Source of the DNA: Acidobacteriota bacterium
Lineage (GTDB): Bacteria; Acidobacteriota; Aminicenantia; Aminicenantales; Saccharicenantaceae
Assembly: GCA_029553365.1 (NCBI GenBank)
Contig: JAKPCG010000177.1
Span: 1-48,035 of the forward strand
Length of the DNA: 48,035 nucleotides
Direction: 5' to 3'
Position numbers and translations under genes: made by a program. How positions within the stretch are numbered: position 1 is the stretch's first letter; each line of letters begins with the position of its first letter. Below, in pieces: positions 1 to 9,251 of this stretch. A model generated the notes under the pieces. That model did no database searches. It worked only from the letters and a program-made list of their open reading frames with translations, and was not told the origin of the DNA.

Positions 1-202
1 TCCTAAGTGCCATAGTGTCTATCTTAACGAAGAGACCTGTCTCCTCTGCCAGACTAAAACTGAACCCGCAGCTGATATTGTGGATGAAGCGGTAGAAGTC
101 GCCTTTAGCCGGGGCCTGCCTGTTTACCATATTACTCCTCCGACCAGATTGAAGCGCTACGGGAATATAGGGGCCTTTTTAAAATACAAGATAACCAGCT
201 AG
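1..202 (+). CDS. C-terminal fragment of a bacterial eRF1-like (baeRF family) protein
   Basis: The frame is open from base 2 to a TAG at 200-202, giving 66 residues of a gene that starts outside the window. It is not in the ORF track. It begins with a zinc-ribbon-like pair of cysteine groups (C-H then CLLC), continues with an acidic helix (DIVDEAVEVAF) and ends in GNIGAFLKYKIT. A C-terminal 'GxIGAxLRY'-type ending after a Cys-rich loop is typical of domain 3 of bacterial archaeo-eukaryotic release-factor-like proteins (baeRF), thought to act on ribosomes. This is family recognition from a short tail, so the assignment is tentative. It converges with the next gene, with only 30 bases between the stops. 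Confidence 0.5.
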   Translation, partial: PKCHSVYLNEETCLLCQTKTEPAADIVDEAVEVAFSRGLPVYHITPPTRLKRYGNIGAFLKYKITS

Positions 203-232
203 CCAGAAAATTTAGAAAGGTTAAAAACCTGT

Positions 233-2473
233 CTATTTTTGGGCGATTTTTTTAAGGGGAAAGGTTATTTTATCCACTGATTCCCAGCTGTTAACTTTTC
301 TGGTGGCCACTACGAGCTGACCATTTTTTCGACCGGTAGTAAGCTTTACTGCCAGAAATTCTCCTGAATTAGGATCGTGATTGGTCGTCCCGGCACACCA
401 GGTCTTGATGCCATTCCAGCTAAAACCCTGAGGAACCTCTGAATGTCCCCAGAAAATCGCAACTATATTATAGGGTTGAATAGCCTGAAGGAAAGCATTC
501 CTCTCCTTCTCTGTCCAGAAAGCTTCACTCCACGAATCGAAGCCATAATGCTGAAATAGGATTACCGGTCGTCCGCTGTTGCCGACATTTCGTCTCAGGT
601 CGTCAATCAGAAATTCCAGGCTGTGTTTCGGATAACGGGCATCACCGCTGATTCTTCTTCTCCAGATATTCAGATATTCTTCGCCCACACTGCCTGGATA
701 AAGATTAAGCTGAACGAAGTGGACCTGGCCCCAGTCCCAGGAATAATGGAGACCATCGGCCGAAATGCTTCTGAGATCTGGCCGCAGGCGGTTACGACTT
801 TTCAGGTTGGTTCTGACCAGGGCAGAAGAAGGGCCGTCGCTCTCGCCAAAACCCTCATAGATAGGAAAAGCCAGAAGTTTTTCACCATTTAGACCATAGT
901 CTTCACTGTACTCCTGCCAGATTCTGTCAATGTCGGGGGCAGAGCCGTCATCAACTATGTCGCCAGTAATGACCACCCCCCGGGGAGTTTGAACTTTTCC
1001 TTTCACCCCTTTATCTTCAGGATAAAGCTGGCCGGGAAGAGAGTTCATAGCTTCGACCATCATCCTGTTCAACTTCCTGTAATTAACTGTTCCTCCATAA
1101 TGGAGGTCGGAAACAACAAAAAAGGTCAGGTCTTGATCAGTCGGTTGATCGCGCACCCGGAAAGACCAAAGCTGACCGGGAGATTCAGGCAGACGATCAT
1201 TTTTGGTTGTAACTTTCCAGTAATAGCTGTGCCCATAATCAAGTTCTTTTTCAGGCAGGTAAAAAAAGTCTGAACCGGGTTTAATTCCTTTGGCCGCCGG
1301 TTTGCTCTTTTCCAATTTTTTAAGGTCTGAACTGAAATAAATATCCTGGGAAATTGCCCACGGTCCCGCCTCCCATTGCAGCCTTTTTAAATCAGGGCGA
1401 ACACTGCCATGAAGATTAGAGGGAGACGGATTCCTGGCCGAGCCATTGTCAATCGAAAAACTTCTGGTCAATCCAGCTTGCAGTAAATTTCCCCTGGCAT
1501 CCAGCTGATCGACCCGCCAGAAATAAACCTGGCCAATTTGAAGTCCGTTGAGTTCATAACTTCTTATTTCTCCAGAGACATTTCCTTTAGCTGCTTTTCT
1601 TTCGCCACTTTCCACCTCTGACCTGGAAGAAGAAAAGAAAATCGAAAAACTCGAAGCTCGCTCATCTCCTTTTTCCCACTTTAGACTGACTGAAGTCGAG
1701 GCGAGAACCTCTCCCTCCGCTGGATACAGGGGAATCGCCTGGTGCTGACCGGCCAGATTCCAGATGGTCATCGGGCTCAGAGCCTCATCCAGAACTTCCA
1801 GAGAAGCCAGCCAGCCATTGAGCGGATCAAAAGGCAGAGGAAAGCCAGTGATGACCTGCCCGCCCAGATAAATAGATTTGCCGGGTTTGATCTCCAGAGG
1901 CCCATCAACCTGGCTATTGAGCCAGCCATCAACATAAATGCTTATTTTCTGCCGGTCATAAACCAGGGCCAGTAGATGCCAGGTTCTTTGAAGAGGAAAA
2001 CCTCCCTTATATCCCAGTCTGTTTTTAACTGAATTATAAAAAGCGGCATCCAGCCCTTTACCCAGACCAAAGATAGCTGAGCTCTCCGGCTCCTGGGACC
2101 AGTTAAGGATTATCTGTCGCTGGCCTAATTCATTAAAATAAACCTTGGCTAAAATAGTAAATGGCTTCTGCCCATTAAGGCTCGAGGGTGAAGTAAAAGT
2201 TGAACGAAGTAGAATATCCCGGCCGGTTAGATTAACCGCCCTCTGGCCACTGACCTGCTGAACTGAGGGTAGGCTTCGAAAAACAGGTATAAAATCGCCA
2301 CCGATTGTTCCCAGATTATGCCATCTTTTTAATGGGCCCTCAGGTAAGATAGAGGCATCGAGATAAATAATTTTCCTGGGAGCGGCCAGCCCCTGGAGAT
2401 TGAAGCTACCAAACAAAACAACCAGAAAAATTAAAAAGCTTAAAAACTTTTTTAAAGCATCTTCTCTTCTCAC
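233..2473 (-). CDS. Secreted LamG / FN3-like / metallophosphoesterase-fold protein
   Basis: This is a 746-residue exported protein. It starts at a GTG six bases after a perfect AGGAGG. Residues 1-30 form a signal peptide ending near GLAAP. Residues of about 40-245 look like a LamG/concanavalin-type domain (a WHLLALVYD strand, then YVDGWLNSQ). Two FN3-like segments follow, each with a [YF]W[RK]V strand. From about residue 450 the fold is calcineurin-like phosphoesterase: SDLHYGG (DxH), GDIVDDG, FQHYGF. The motif usually reading GNHD is GESD here, and the closing GHxH reads GHSE, so two catalytic or metal-binding positions are altered. Hydrolysis may be lost or changed. It appears to be a single gene. 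A weak TTGCTT-17-TATGCT promoter may lie just upstream. The substrate is unknown. Confidence 0.8.
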   Translation of the reverse strand: MRREDALKKFLSFLIFLVVLFGSFNLQGLAAPRKIIYLDASILPEGPLKRWHNLGTIGGDFIPVFRSLPSVQQVSGQRAVNLTGRDILLRSTFTSPSSLNGQKPFTILAKVYFNELGQRQIILNWSQEPESSAIFGLGKGLDAAFYNSVKNRLGYKGGFPLQRTWHLLALVYDRQKISIYVDGWLNSQVDGPLEIKPGKSIYLGGQVITGFPLPFDPLNGWLASLEVLDEALSPMTIWNLAGQHQAIPLYPAEGEVLASTSVSLKWEKGDERASSFSIFFSSSRSEVESGERKAAKGNVSGEIRSYELNGLQIGQVYFWRVDQLDARGNLLQAGLTRSFSIDNGSARNPSPSNLHGSVRPDLKRLQWEAGPWAISQDIYFSSDLKKLEKSKPAAKGIKPGSDFFYLPEKELDYGHSYYWKVTTKNDRLPESPGQLWSFRVRDQPTDQDLTFFVVSDLHYGGTVNYRKLNRMMVEAMNSLPGQLYPEDKGVKGKVQTPRGVVITGDIVDDGSAPDIDRIWQEYSEDYGLNGEKLLAFPIYEGFGESDGPSSALVRTNLKSRNRLRPDLRSISADGLHYSWDWGQVHFVQLNLYPGSVGEEYLNIWRRRISGDARYPKHSLEFLIDDLRRNVGNSGRPVILFQHYGFDSWSEAFWTEKERNAFLQAIQPYNIVAIFWGHSEVPQGFSWNGIKTWCAGTTNHDPNSGEFLAVKLTTGRKNGQLVVATRKVNSWESVDKITFPLKKIAQK

Positions 2474-2654
2474 CCCGTCCTCCTCTGAGTCAGGTCAGAA
2501 TAAGCATATTAAATTTCTGGCTTTCAAGCAAACTTTTAATCACGTTCGTCCAGAGTAGCAGGCATCTTATCCCGAGTTAAAATGTGGATCTGAAAAATGA
2601 AAGATTGAGTGAGAAAAAATCAAGCCGCTTGGCCGGGATTTTTGGTGCGAATCA

Positions 2655-2687
2655 AAACAAAAAAGGGGGCAGCCGCCCGGCTGCCCC
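2655..2687 (-). terminator. Rho-independent terminator of the RND efflux operon
   Basis: A perfect 10-base inverted repeat (ggggcagccg / cggctgcccc, two central bases) lies at 2666-2687. On the minus strand it is followed by a T-rich run (CTTTTTTGTTTTGAT). It sits just past the stop of the RND pump gene at 2705 and so closes that operon. Confidence 0.9.
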
Positions 2688-2704
2688 TGCATATCAGCTG
2701 GTAT

Positions 2705-5700
2705 TTATACTAAGCGGTCTTCATCTTTTGGAACATAATCCTTAAAGGAAATTTTATTAAACAGGCTGTACAGAATCGGGATAATAAACAGAGTCAGAAA
2801 CGTACAAACGATCAAGCCTCCCAGCATAACCATGCCCATGGGCGATCTGATTTCTGAACCAGAAGATCTCGATACAGCCATAGGAATAACGCCGAGAATA
2901 GTGGTTAAAGCTGTCAGTAAAACTGGCCGCAACCTGGTCACTGCTCCTTCAATAACTGCTCTCCTCTTTTCCACACCTCTTCTGATTAGTTGATTAATAT
3001 AGTCAATCATAACTATTCCATTATTAACTGCCACACCAGCCAGAATAATCACCCCAACCAGAGAGACCAGGCTGATAGACTGACCAGCAATAAGCAGGCT
3101 AAATACCACGCCAATTAAAGCCAGAGGCAAAGTAAACATGACCACAAAAGGATGGAGAAAGTGCTCAAATTGGGCAGCCATGACCATATAAATTAAAAGA
3201 ACAGCAACAGCTAAGGCAGCAATCAGGATTTTGAAAGTATCAACCATCTCTTCATAGTCTCCGCCATATTCAATAAAATAACCTTCTGGCAGTTGTTGCT
3301 CAAAACCAGCTAATCTCTCCCTGATATCTCCCATAATACTTCCCAGGTCCCGGCCAATAATGTTGGCAGTGACCGAAACCTCACGTAGCTGGTTTTCTCT
3401 GGTAATCTTCAGGGGACCGATACCGCGTTGCCAGTCTGATACCTGGCTGAGATAAATAGTTTTGCCGGTGGCTGATGATAAAGGCAAGGTTTTAATTTCA
3501 TCCAGAGACTCACGATACTCTTCAGATAAAATCAGCCTGATATCAATCTCGTCTTTTCCATCGCGGTATCTATTGACAACTTTTCCCTGAGTACCGGTCA
3601 GAACGAGGTCTGAGATCTGGCCTATGGACAGGCCCAATCTTGAGGCCCTTTCCCGGTCAAGAATAAATTGATGTTCGGGGCTACCTTCAGTCAGAATATG
3701 AGTTACATCGCGCAGCCCTTCTATGTCTTTTATTTTATACACAATACTGTCAGCCAGCTGCTTAAGAAGGTCGAAATCCTGGCCAAAAACTTTGATCTCA
3801 ACCGGAGCAGCTGCTCCAGTGATGGCGCTGGAGGCCATATTGATCTGTTCAAATTTGACATTGGTTAGAGAAGGTAATGACTTTCTGACTCTTTCCAGTA
3901 TCTCCTTATCAGAAAATTTTCGTTCTTCTTTGGGAACAAGTCTGACAATTATCAAACCTTCATGCTGGCCGCTTAAACTCATCCTGCCACCAGCTCCCAT
4001 CCGATTTTGCTCGGCTGAAGAACCGGCCTGTACTGAGGCAACCAGCACCTCCGGCTGTTGCAGGAATAGTTTTTCAGCCTGGGCGATGACTCGGTCGGTT
4101 TCTTCAATAGCGGTACCAACTGGCAGCGTCACTTTGAGCAGAATTGATTGCTGGTCAGATTCAGGCAGAAATTCAGTCTTCATAAAAGGAATAATCGCCA
4201 CGGAAATAATGAAAAGTGCAACTACTGTACCCAGGACATATTTTCTTTTTTTCAGAGCATCGGTCAGTAACTTCCGATATATACGACGTCCTCCTTCGAA
4301 TCTGGCCTCTCTCATGGCATTTCTATTGACCACCTCGCTGCCCTTACCCCGGTAAAAGATAGAGGAAAAAAGAGGGACAATAGTGAGTGCCACAAAAAGA
4401 GAAGACAACAGAGCAATAGTCACTGTAACCGCCATGGTGGTGGTCAGTTTGGCCACAATCCCGGTGGCAAAGACAATCGGCAAAAAGACAATAACGGTGG
4501 TCAAAGTAGAAGCGGTAATAGCCATACCTACTTCTGACGCACCAACCACCGAGGCCTGATCGACTGGCTCTCCCTGTTCCAGATGCCGGAAGGTATTTTC
4601 TATGACCACAATGGAGTTATCCACCAGCATACCGACACCCAGAGCCAGCCCGGCCAGTGTCATGATATTAAAAGTATAACCGGCAAAGTAAAGGCCAATA
4701 AAAGTCGTAATAACCGAAAGTGGTATGGACAAAGAGATAATAAGAGTCGGCCGCCAGTTACGCAGAAATAAAAAGATTAAGAGGGCAGCCAGCAGTCCGC
4801 CCTGCCAGGCTGTATTGGCTGTATTGCTGGTTACCCGTCTAACCATATCATCCTGGTCCATAACCGGGGTAAACCTGATCCCCTGAGGTAAGTTGGTGGC
4901 TAATCTGGCTACCTCTTGCTTGACCTTTTTGCCCACCGCTGCCACATTAGCCCCTGATCTTTTATTAACGATCAGAAAAACTCCTCTTTCCCCCTGGATG
5001 CGGCCCACCGTATGAGTCTCTTTAAAAGTATCTTTCACCTGAGCAATATCTTTTATATAAATTGGCTCGCCGCGCTGAGACAAACCGACGACCACATTTT
5101 TAATATCTTCAAGACTTTTGAATTCCCCGACCGCTCTGACAATTAGCGATTCGTGCCCTTCGGTTAAATCGCCAGCCGGTGTGTTGAGGTTCTCAGCAGC
5201 CAGAGCCATCATCACCTGATTTAAAGACAGGTTGCGGGCAACCATAGCATTTTTATCAACTTCTACCCTGATTTCCCGGTCGTCACTTGAATAGACCAGA
5301 GCCGAAGCAACGCCATCGATCCTTTCCAGCCGTGGTTTGATTTCATCTTCAATCAGCTTCTTCAAACGATAGGTGGACATAGTGCCGTTAGCCGTTATTC
5401 CATAAAATATGATCGGCAGCTGAGACACATCAAATTTAACCACTACCGGACTATCCGCATTTTCTGGAAGAAATTGCTCATACAATCCCAGCTGGTCTCG
5501 AATATCCTGAGCAGCAAAATCAGTATTGGTTCCCCACTCAAATTCGACCCTGATAGCCGAGACACCTTCTGAGCTGGTAGAAGTTATCTTTTTGACATCC
5601 TTGACCGAACTTATCCATTGCTCGATATTTTCCGTTATGGTTGCTTCAATGTCTTCAGAAGAAGCTCCGCGGTAAGTGGTAATGATTGATACAGTTGGAA

Positions 5701-5824
5701 ATTCCAGGTCCGGCATCAAATCCAGGCCGAGCCTGGTCACCGAAATTAGGCCAAAGACCACGATGATCATAACGATCATCGAGGCTGTGACTTTGCGCTT
5801 GACCGAGAATTCAGAAATGTTCAT
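2705..5824 (-). CDS. RND efflux transporter permease (AcrB/MdtB-like)
   Basis: This 1039-residue protein is the inner-membrane proton-driven pump of a tripartite efflux system. It has the standard RND layout: an N-terminal TM helix after MNISEFSVKRKV, a first periplasmic loop, a TM bundle containing GVGMLVDNSIVVIEN (the aspartate in TM4 that relays protons), a second porter/docking loop, and a final TM bundle with GVAVNNGIVMIDYIN. Length is normal for the family (about 1030-1050). Its ATG overlaps the TGA of the upstream adaptor gene as ATGA, so translation is coupled. It is the last gene of the tetR-tolC-adaptor-pump operon and is followed by a strong terminator. The substrate cannot be read from the sequence. 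The subfamily looks more like drug/hydrophobe (HAE) than heavy-metal pumps, and that is inference. Confidence 0.95.
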   Translation of the reverse strand: MNISEFSVKRKVTASMIVMIIVVFGLISVTRLGLDLMPDLEFPTVSIITTYRGASSEDIEATITENIEQWISSVKDVKKITSTSSEGVSAIRVEFEWGTNTDFAAQDIRDQLGLYEQFLPENADSPVVVKFDVSQLPIIFYGITANGTMSTYRLKKLIEDEIKPRLERIDGVASALVYSSDDREIRVEVDKNAMVARNLSLNQVMMALAAENLNTPAGDLTEGHESLIVRAVGEFKSLEDIKNVVVGLSQRGEPIYIKDIAQVKDTFKETHTVGRIQGERGVFLIVNKRSGANVAAVGKKVKQEVARLATNLPQGIRFTPVMDQDDMVRRVTSNTANTAWQGGLLAALLIFLFLRNWRPTLIISLSIPLSVITTFIGLYFAGYTFNIMTLAGLALGVGMLVDNSIVVIENTFRHLEQGEPVDQASVVGASEVGMAITASTLTTVIVFLPIVFATGIVAKLTTTMAVTVTIALLSSLFVALTIVPLFSSIFYRGKGSEVVNRNAMREARFEGGRRIYRKLLTDALKKRKYVLGTVVALFIISVAIIPFMKTEFLPESDQQSILLKVTLPVGTAIEETDRVIAQAEKLFLQQPEVLVASVQAGSSAEQNRMGAGGRMSLSGQHEGLIIVRLVPKEERKFSDKEILERVRKSLPSLTNVKFEQINMASSAITGAAAPVEIKVFGQDFDLLKQLADSIVYKIKDIEGLRDVTHILTEGSPEHQFILDRERASRLGLSIGQISDLVLTGTQGKVVNRYRDGKDEIDIRLILSEEYRESLDEIKTLPLSSATGKTIYLSQVSDWQRGIGPLKITRENQLREVSVTANIIGRDLGSIMGDIRERLAGFEQQLPEGYFIEYGGDYEEMVDTFKILIAALAVAVLLIYMVMAAQFEHFLHPFVVMFTLPLALIGVVFSLLIAGQSISLVSLVGVIILAGVAVNNGIVMIDYINQLIRRGVEKRRAVIEGAVTRLRPVLLTALTTILGVIPMAVSRSSGSEIRSPMGMVMLGGLIVCTFLTLFIIPILYSLFNKISFKDYVPKDEDRLV

Positions 5825-6954
5825 TTTGCCACCTCATTCTGGATCTCCACTGGATTGCCGTCCGGTAACCCAAAATTTCCTTCCACAATGACCAGATCAT
5901 TCTTATTTAAGCCTGATGTTATCTCGATCAAGTCCTTATTTTTTAAACCAGTGGTGACATTTTTTCTCACTGCTTTGTTACCTTCTACGACCATCACATA
6001 AGAATTTTCTAGCAGGGCTTTTAAAGGAACTGCCAGAACATCTTCCTTTGATTTAACTTCGATGATAACCTGACCGAACATACCTGGTTTGAGCTGAAGC
6101 TCGGGATTATTAATCAGGGCCTCGACTCTGAATTTTTTTGTCTGGAGATCAGCAGCCGAGTTAACTACCGAAATCTCTCCTTCAAATCTTTGCCCTGGAA
6201 GATCATACCCTTCCAGATAAACCTTCTGACCGCGAGAAATCTTATGAATGTCTTCAGGGGCTACATCAAATTTAACCTTGATCCGCGAATAATTGGCCAG
6301 ACTCAGAACACCCGAACCGGCAGACATACCAGCCATCATCGGGTTAATGACGTCACCTTCCTCAGCATTTTTGGAAGCAATCACTCCGTCAAAAGGAGCT
6401 TTCATCAGAGATACTTCCAGGTTGTGCTTGGCCAGATTAACCGCAGCTTCGGCTTGGTCTTTTTGAGCCTGAGCTGCTTCCAGCGCCAGTCTGGCTTTTT
6501 CATATTGTTGTTCTGAAACGGCCTTTTCCTGAAAAAGCCTTTCCATCCTTTCCATATTTTTCCTGGCGTCCTCCAGGTTAGCCTTGGCTGCAGCCAGAGC
6601 TGCCTCTGCCTGTTCCAATTGCAACCTGATAGCTCTGGTATCAAGTTCAGCCAGCAATTGCCCGGCTTTGACGCGGTCGCCTTCATTAACATAGATTCTG
6701 GCAATTTTGCCTGAAATATCAGGAGTAATAACCTGTTTTTTCCAGGCTTCCAGAACCGCTGTATAAGTTAATTTTTCTGCGATTTTCTGTCCGGTAACTT
6801 TATAGACTTTGACCTGAACAGGCCTGTATTCTATTTGAGTCTGACTGTTGAGAGTATTTTTATCCTCGGTCTTTGTCTGGCAAGCAGCAAAAGTTAAAAG
6901 AAGCAAACCACACAGAACCAGTATTACGGGAATACCTTTAACCTTCTTTAGCAT
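5821..6954 (-). CDS. RND efflux periplasmic adaptor (membrane fusion) lipoprotein
   Basis: This protein bridges the inner-membrane RND pump and the TolC channel. The ORF track opens at a TTG at 7011, but the better start is the ATG at 6954, preceded by GAGGAGGATAGA. That gives 377 residues beginning MLKKVKGIP and a clean lipoprotein signal with lipobox LTFAAC, so it is probably lipid-anchored. A first lipoyl half (ISGKIARIYVNEGDRVKAGQ) leads into a long alpha-helical hairpin rich in Ala, Glu and Gln, then the second lipoyl half (MKAPFDGVIASKNAEEGD), a beta-barrel and a membrane-proximal domain. With this start, 53 bases separate it from the tolC-like stop. It overlaps the pump gene by four bases. 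Confidence 0.93.
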   Translation of the reverse strand: MLKKVKGIPVILVLCGLLLLTFAACQTKTEDKNTLNSQTQIEYRPVQVKVYKVTGQKIAEKLTYTAVLEAWKKQVITPDISGKIARIYVNEGDRVKAGQLLAELDTRAIRLQLEQAEAALAAAKANLEDARKNMERMERLFQEKAVSEQQYEKARLALEAAQAQKDQAEAAVNLAKHNLEVSLMKAPFDGVIASKNAEEGDVINPMMAGMSAGSGVLSLANYSRIKVKFDVAPEDIHKISRGQKVYLEGYDLPGQRFEGEISVVNSAADLQTKKFRVEALINNPELQLKPGMFGQVIIEVKSKEDVLAVPLKALLENSYVMVVEGNKAVRKNVTTGLKNKDLIEITSGLNKNDLVIVEGNFGLPDGNPVEIQNEVAK

Positions 6955-7007
6955 TCTATCCTCCTCAAAAGCAATCAAGTTTCTTTTTATACATAAAATC
7001 CTAACGA

Positions 7008-8363
7008 TCAATTTGTCTCTTTATTAAAACTGCCTTCGCCGACCGCTTTTTCCAGTTCAGCCAGGGCCATCAGACAATCATACAGAGCCTGAGAATAATT
7101 GGTTCTGGCCTGACTAAGGGCTACCTGAGCGGTGGTCACATCCAGCGTGGTGGCCAATCCTTCTGAGAAATTCAGCTCAGCCAGCCTCACCGCTTCCTGG
7201 GCCTGCTCTATATTTTTCTCCTGGGAGGCAACGGCTTCTTTAGCCTGTTGATAATTAAGCACCGCCTGTTGAACTTCTAACTTGACCGCCTCAACCAGAC
7301 CTTTCATTGAATAATCCAGCTGTCTGGTCAGGGCCTTAGCCTGAGCCGCCTGAGCCTCATTGGCAAATCCCTTAAAGATGGGAACATTCAGAACCAGGCT
7401 AATGGTGTAATAATTCTCCCAGTTATTTTTCTTTAGGGCCAGAGAATTCGACCAGTAATTAAGACTTCCACCAATAGCCAGAGAAGGTAATTCATTAGCT
7501 CTGGCCAGTTTAAACATCTGCTCACTCATCATCCGTTGATAGCTCAGCTGATGGACTTCTGGCCGATTTAGCAGGGCTTTTTGAACAGCTTCCTCCGAAT
7601 TAATCTGAACTTCTTCAAAAGATAGCTGGCCTTTAATCTCAATTGGCTGGTTAAGCTCAACACCGATAAGATTCTTCAGGGCCAGCTCGGACAGATTCAA
7701 AGCATTTTTCGCCTTGATGAGCTGGGGCTGTAAATTTGCTAATTGTACTTCAGCTCGCAGCAGATCAAATTTGGTGGCCATCCCAACTTCATACAGATTT
7801 CTGGCAATGGTCAGGTGCTTTTCAGCCAGGTCAACCGATTCCTGAGCAACAATCTGAAAATCCCGAGCCAGCAGATAAGCGTAAAAAGCACTTTTAACAT
7901 TATAGACAGTTTCCTGCCTGGTCTGGCGAATAGAGGCTTTGGTAGCCTGATAATTGTAGTCGGCTTGCTTGTAGCCTGACATCAACCGGCCACTGGTAAA
8001 GAGAGGAAAGGAAAAACTCAGGGTCATCTGATAGGTTCGGGTAAAATCAAACTTTACTCTCTGGGGCGGCTGTCCGGGCACCATGGGGGGGATTTCTACT
8101 GTAAAGACTTTTTTATCCAGAATATCAGTCCCCTGAGCACTGACATTAGGGAAAAAGTTGGAAACAGCCTGGCGAACCTGGGCCTTAGCCTGTCCCTCTT
8201 TTTCCAGTGCGGAAAGATAGAAGGGATTTTGTTCGAGAGCCAGTCTCAAACAATCATCCAGAGTCAATTGCATTTTCTTTGGCTCGGCCTGCTGGGCTGA
8301 TAAAGATGACCAGCCAGCCACGAGCAAAATGAAAACTGCTAGCCAAAATTTCTTTTCCTTCAT
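7008..8363 (-). CDS. TolC-family outer membrane efflux protein
   Basis: This 451-residue outer-membrane channel of the tripartite pump has a signal peptide at residues 1-23, ending SLSAQQA. It shows the duplicated OEP repeat: each half carries long coiled helices with the LDDCLRLALEQNP and 'A...L.RPEV' signatures (ALLNRPEVHQLSYQ), and the second half ends in the usual LDVTTAQVALSQARTNYSQALYD stretch. Length is normal for the family. The start codon overlaps the tetR stop (ATGA), which places it second in the operon and couples its translation to the regulator. Confidence 0.93.
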   Translation of the reverse strand: MKEKKFWLAVFILLVAGWSSLSAQQAEPKKMQLTLDDCLRLALEQNPFYLSALEKEGQAKAQVRQAVSNFFPNVSAQGTDILDKKVFTVEIPPMVPGQPPQRVKFDFTRTYQMTLSFSFPLFTSGRLMSGYKQADYNYQATKASIRQTRQETVYNVKSAFYAYLLARDFQIVAQESVDLAEKHLTIARNLYEVGMATKFDLLRAEVQLANLQPQLIKAKNALNLSELALKNLIGVELNQPIEIKGQLSFEEVQINSEEAVQKALLNRPEVHQLSYQRMMSEQMFKLARANELPSLAIGGSLNYWSNSLALKKNNWENYYTISLVLNVPIFKGFANEAQAAQAKALTRQLDYSMKGLVEAVKLEVQQAVLNYQQAKEAVASQEKNIEQAQEAVRLAELNFSEGLATTLDVTTAQVALSQARTNYSQALYDCLMALAELEKAVGEGSFNKETN

Positions 8364-9040
8364 CTATCTTCTCCCTTCTGAAGGGGTTTAGTGGCAATTC
8401 CCTCCATCAAAAGTCTGAACATCTGATCTGTTTCCTGCTGGGCTGATAGCCTTTTTTCTTCCCAGAATCGACTGTAAACCAGGCCTTCTATCATGGCCCT
8501 GATATATTTGACAATAACTGCTGGTGAAATCTGAATAAACCTGCCTTTTTCTATGCCTTCACTGATGACCTGACAGGCAGCCCTGAAGACTTCTTCTCTT
8601 TTTGCCCTGAAATACTTCTGGTACTGCAAAAATTCTTGCTTATCTTCTTTGATTGAAATAAAAATGCAATGTAAAAAATCCTGCAAGCTTCTATCCTGAA
8701 GAACAAGTCTGGCGATATTTTCTTTTCTGTTCTGGATATTGATGACAGTATAGATTATCTTTTTTAGTTTCTCTTCCGGCTCGAATTTCGACTGACTGAT
8801 GACAATCAATTCACTCCTGATTTCTTCTATGTACTGAAGGATAATCTCGAGAAATATTTCACCCTTATTTTTAAAATATTTATAAAGAGTGGCTTTAGAA
8901 AACTCGGCTTCGCGGGCAATTTCATCCATGGTAGCCGACTGATAGCCATGACGACAGATTACTCTCTCGGCGGCAGCCAGCATGAGCCTTTTGTATTCAG
9001 CCTGAATTCTTTCTTTTCTTTCCCGGGCAGCTAATTTCAC
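8360..9040 (-). CDS. TetR-family transcriptional regulator, probable repressor of the efflux operon
   Basis: This 226-residue protein starts at GTG. The upstream SD-like sequence is weak (AAAGGT). The N-terminal helix-turn-helix is clear at about residues 15-62, with the family pattern ICRHGYQSATMDEIAREA then SKATLYKYFKNKGEIF. The C-terminal ligand-binding half is all helical and variable, so the inducer is unknown. It is the first gene of the efflux operon, and a near-consensus promoter with an overlapping set of palindromes lies directly upstream. From family practice it is inferred to repress its own operon until a pump substrate binds. Confidence 0.92.
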   Translation of the reverse strand: MKLAARERKERIQAEYKRLMLAAAERVICRHGYQSATMDEIAREAEFSKATLYKYFKNKGEIFLEIILQYIEEIRSELIVISQSKFEPEEKLKKIIYTVINIQNRKENIARLVLQDRSLQDFLHCIFISIKEDKQEFLQYQKYFRAKREEVFRAACQVISEGIEKGRFIQISPAVIVKYIRAMIEGLVYSRFWEEKRLSAQQETDQMFRLLMEGIATKPLQKGEDR

Positions 9041-9070
9041 TTCGTGACCTTTTGATCATCTAAACAGGAG

Positions 9071-9099
9071 AGTTTATTAACTAAACTGCTTAGTTTAGT
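9071..9099. promoter_or_regulatory. Palindromic operator upstream of the tetR-efflux operon
   Basis: actaaact-gctt-agtttagt (9080-9099) is a perfect 8-base inverted repeat with a four-base centre. The left half also pairs with an additional agttta at 9071-9076 (agttta-ttaac-taaact), giving overlapping palindromes. They lie between the -10 box and the tetR start, the expected place for a TetR-type roadblock operator. Confidence 0.75.
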
Positions 9100-9120
9100 A
9101 TCTAATCTATCAAGTTTAAT

Positions 9121-9149
9121 ACTCTACCATCGCCAGGACTGGTTGTCAA
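9121..9149 (-). promoter_or_regulatory. Promoter of the tetR-tolC-adaptor-RND operon
   Basis: On the minus strand TTGACA (9149-9144), a 17-base spacer and TAGAGT (9126-9121) form a good sigma70-type promoter about 80 bases before the tetR GTG. The palindromic operator lies just downstream. Confidence 0.7.
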
Positions 9150-9251
9150 CAGAGTAGCCAAAAAATTTTTAGAGGCAAATAACTGGCTCAAAAGCAAAGA
9201 ATTGACAGCGATTGATCAGCTGGCAGACAGTAAATTCAAAGACAGCCAGCC

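Noticed and set aside
218-230. aggtt-aaa-aacct hairpin between the first two genes
   Set aside because: The stem is five A/T-rich pairs with a three-base loop, too weak to call a terminator.
3723-4355. 210-residue plus-strand ORF inside the RND gene
   Set aside because: It is a shadow of the pump reading frame. The Ser-rich composition is typical of the complement of Glu/Leu-rich coding sequence.
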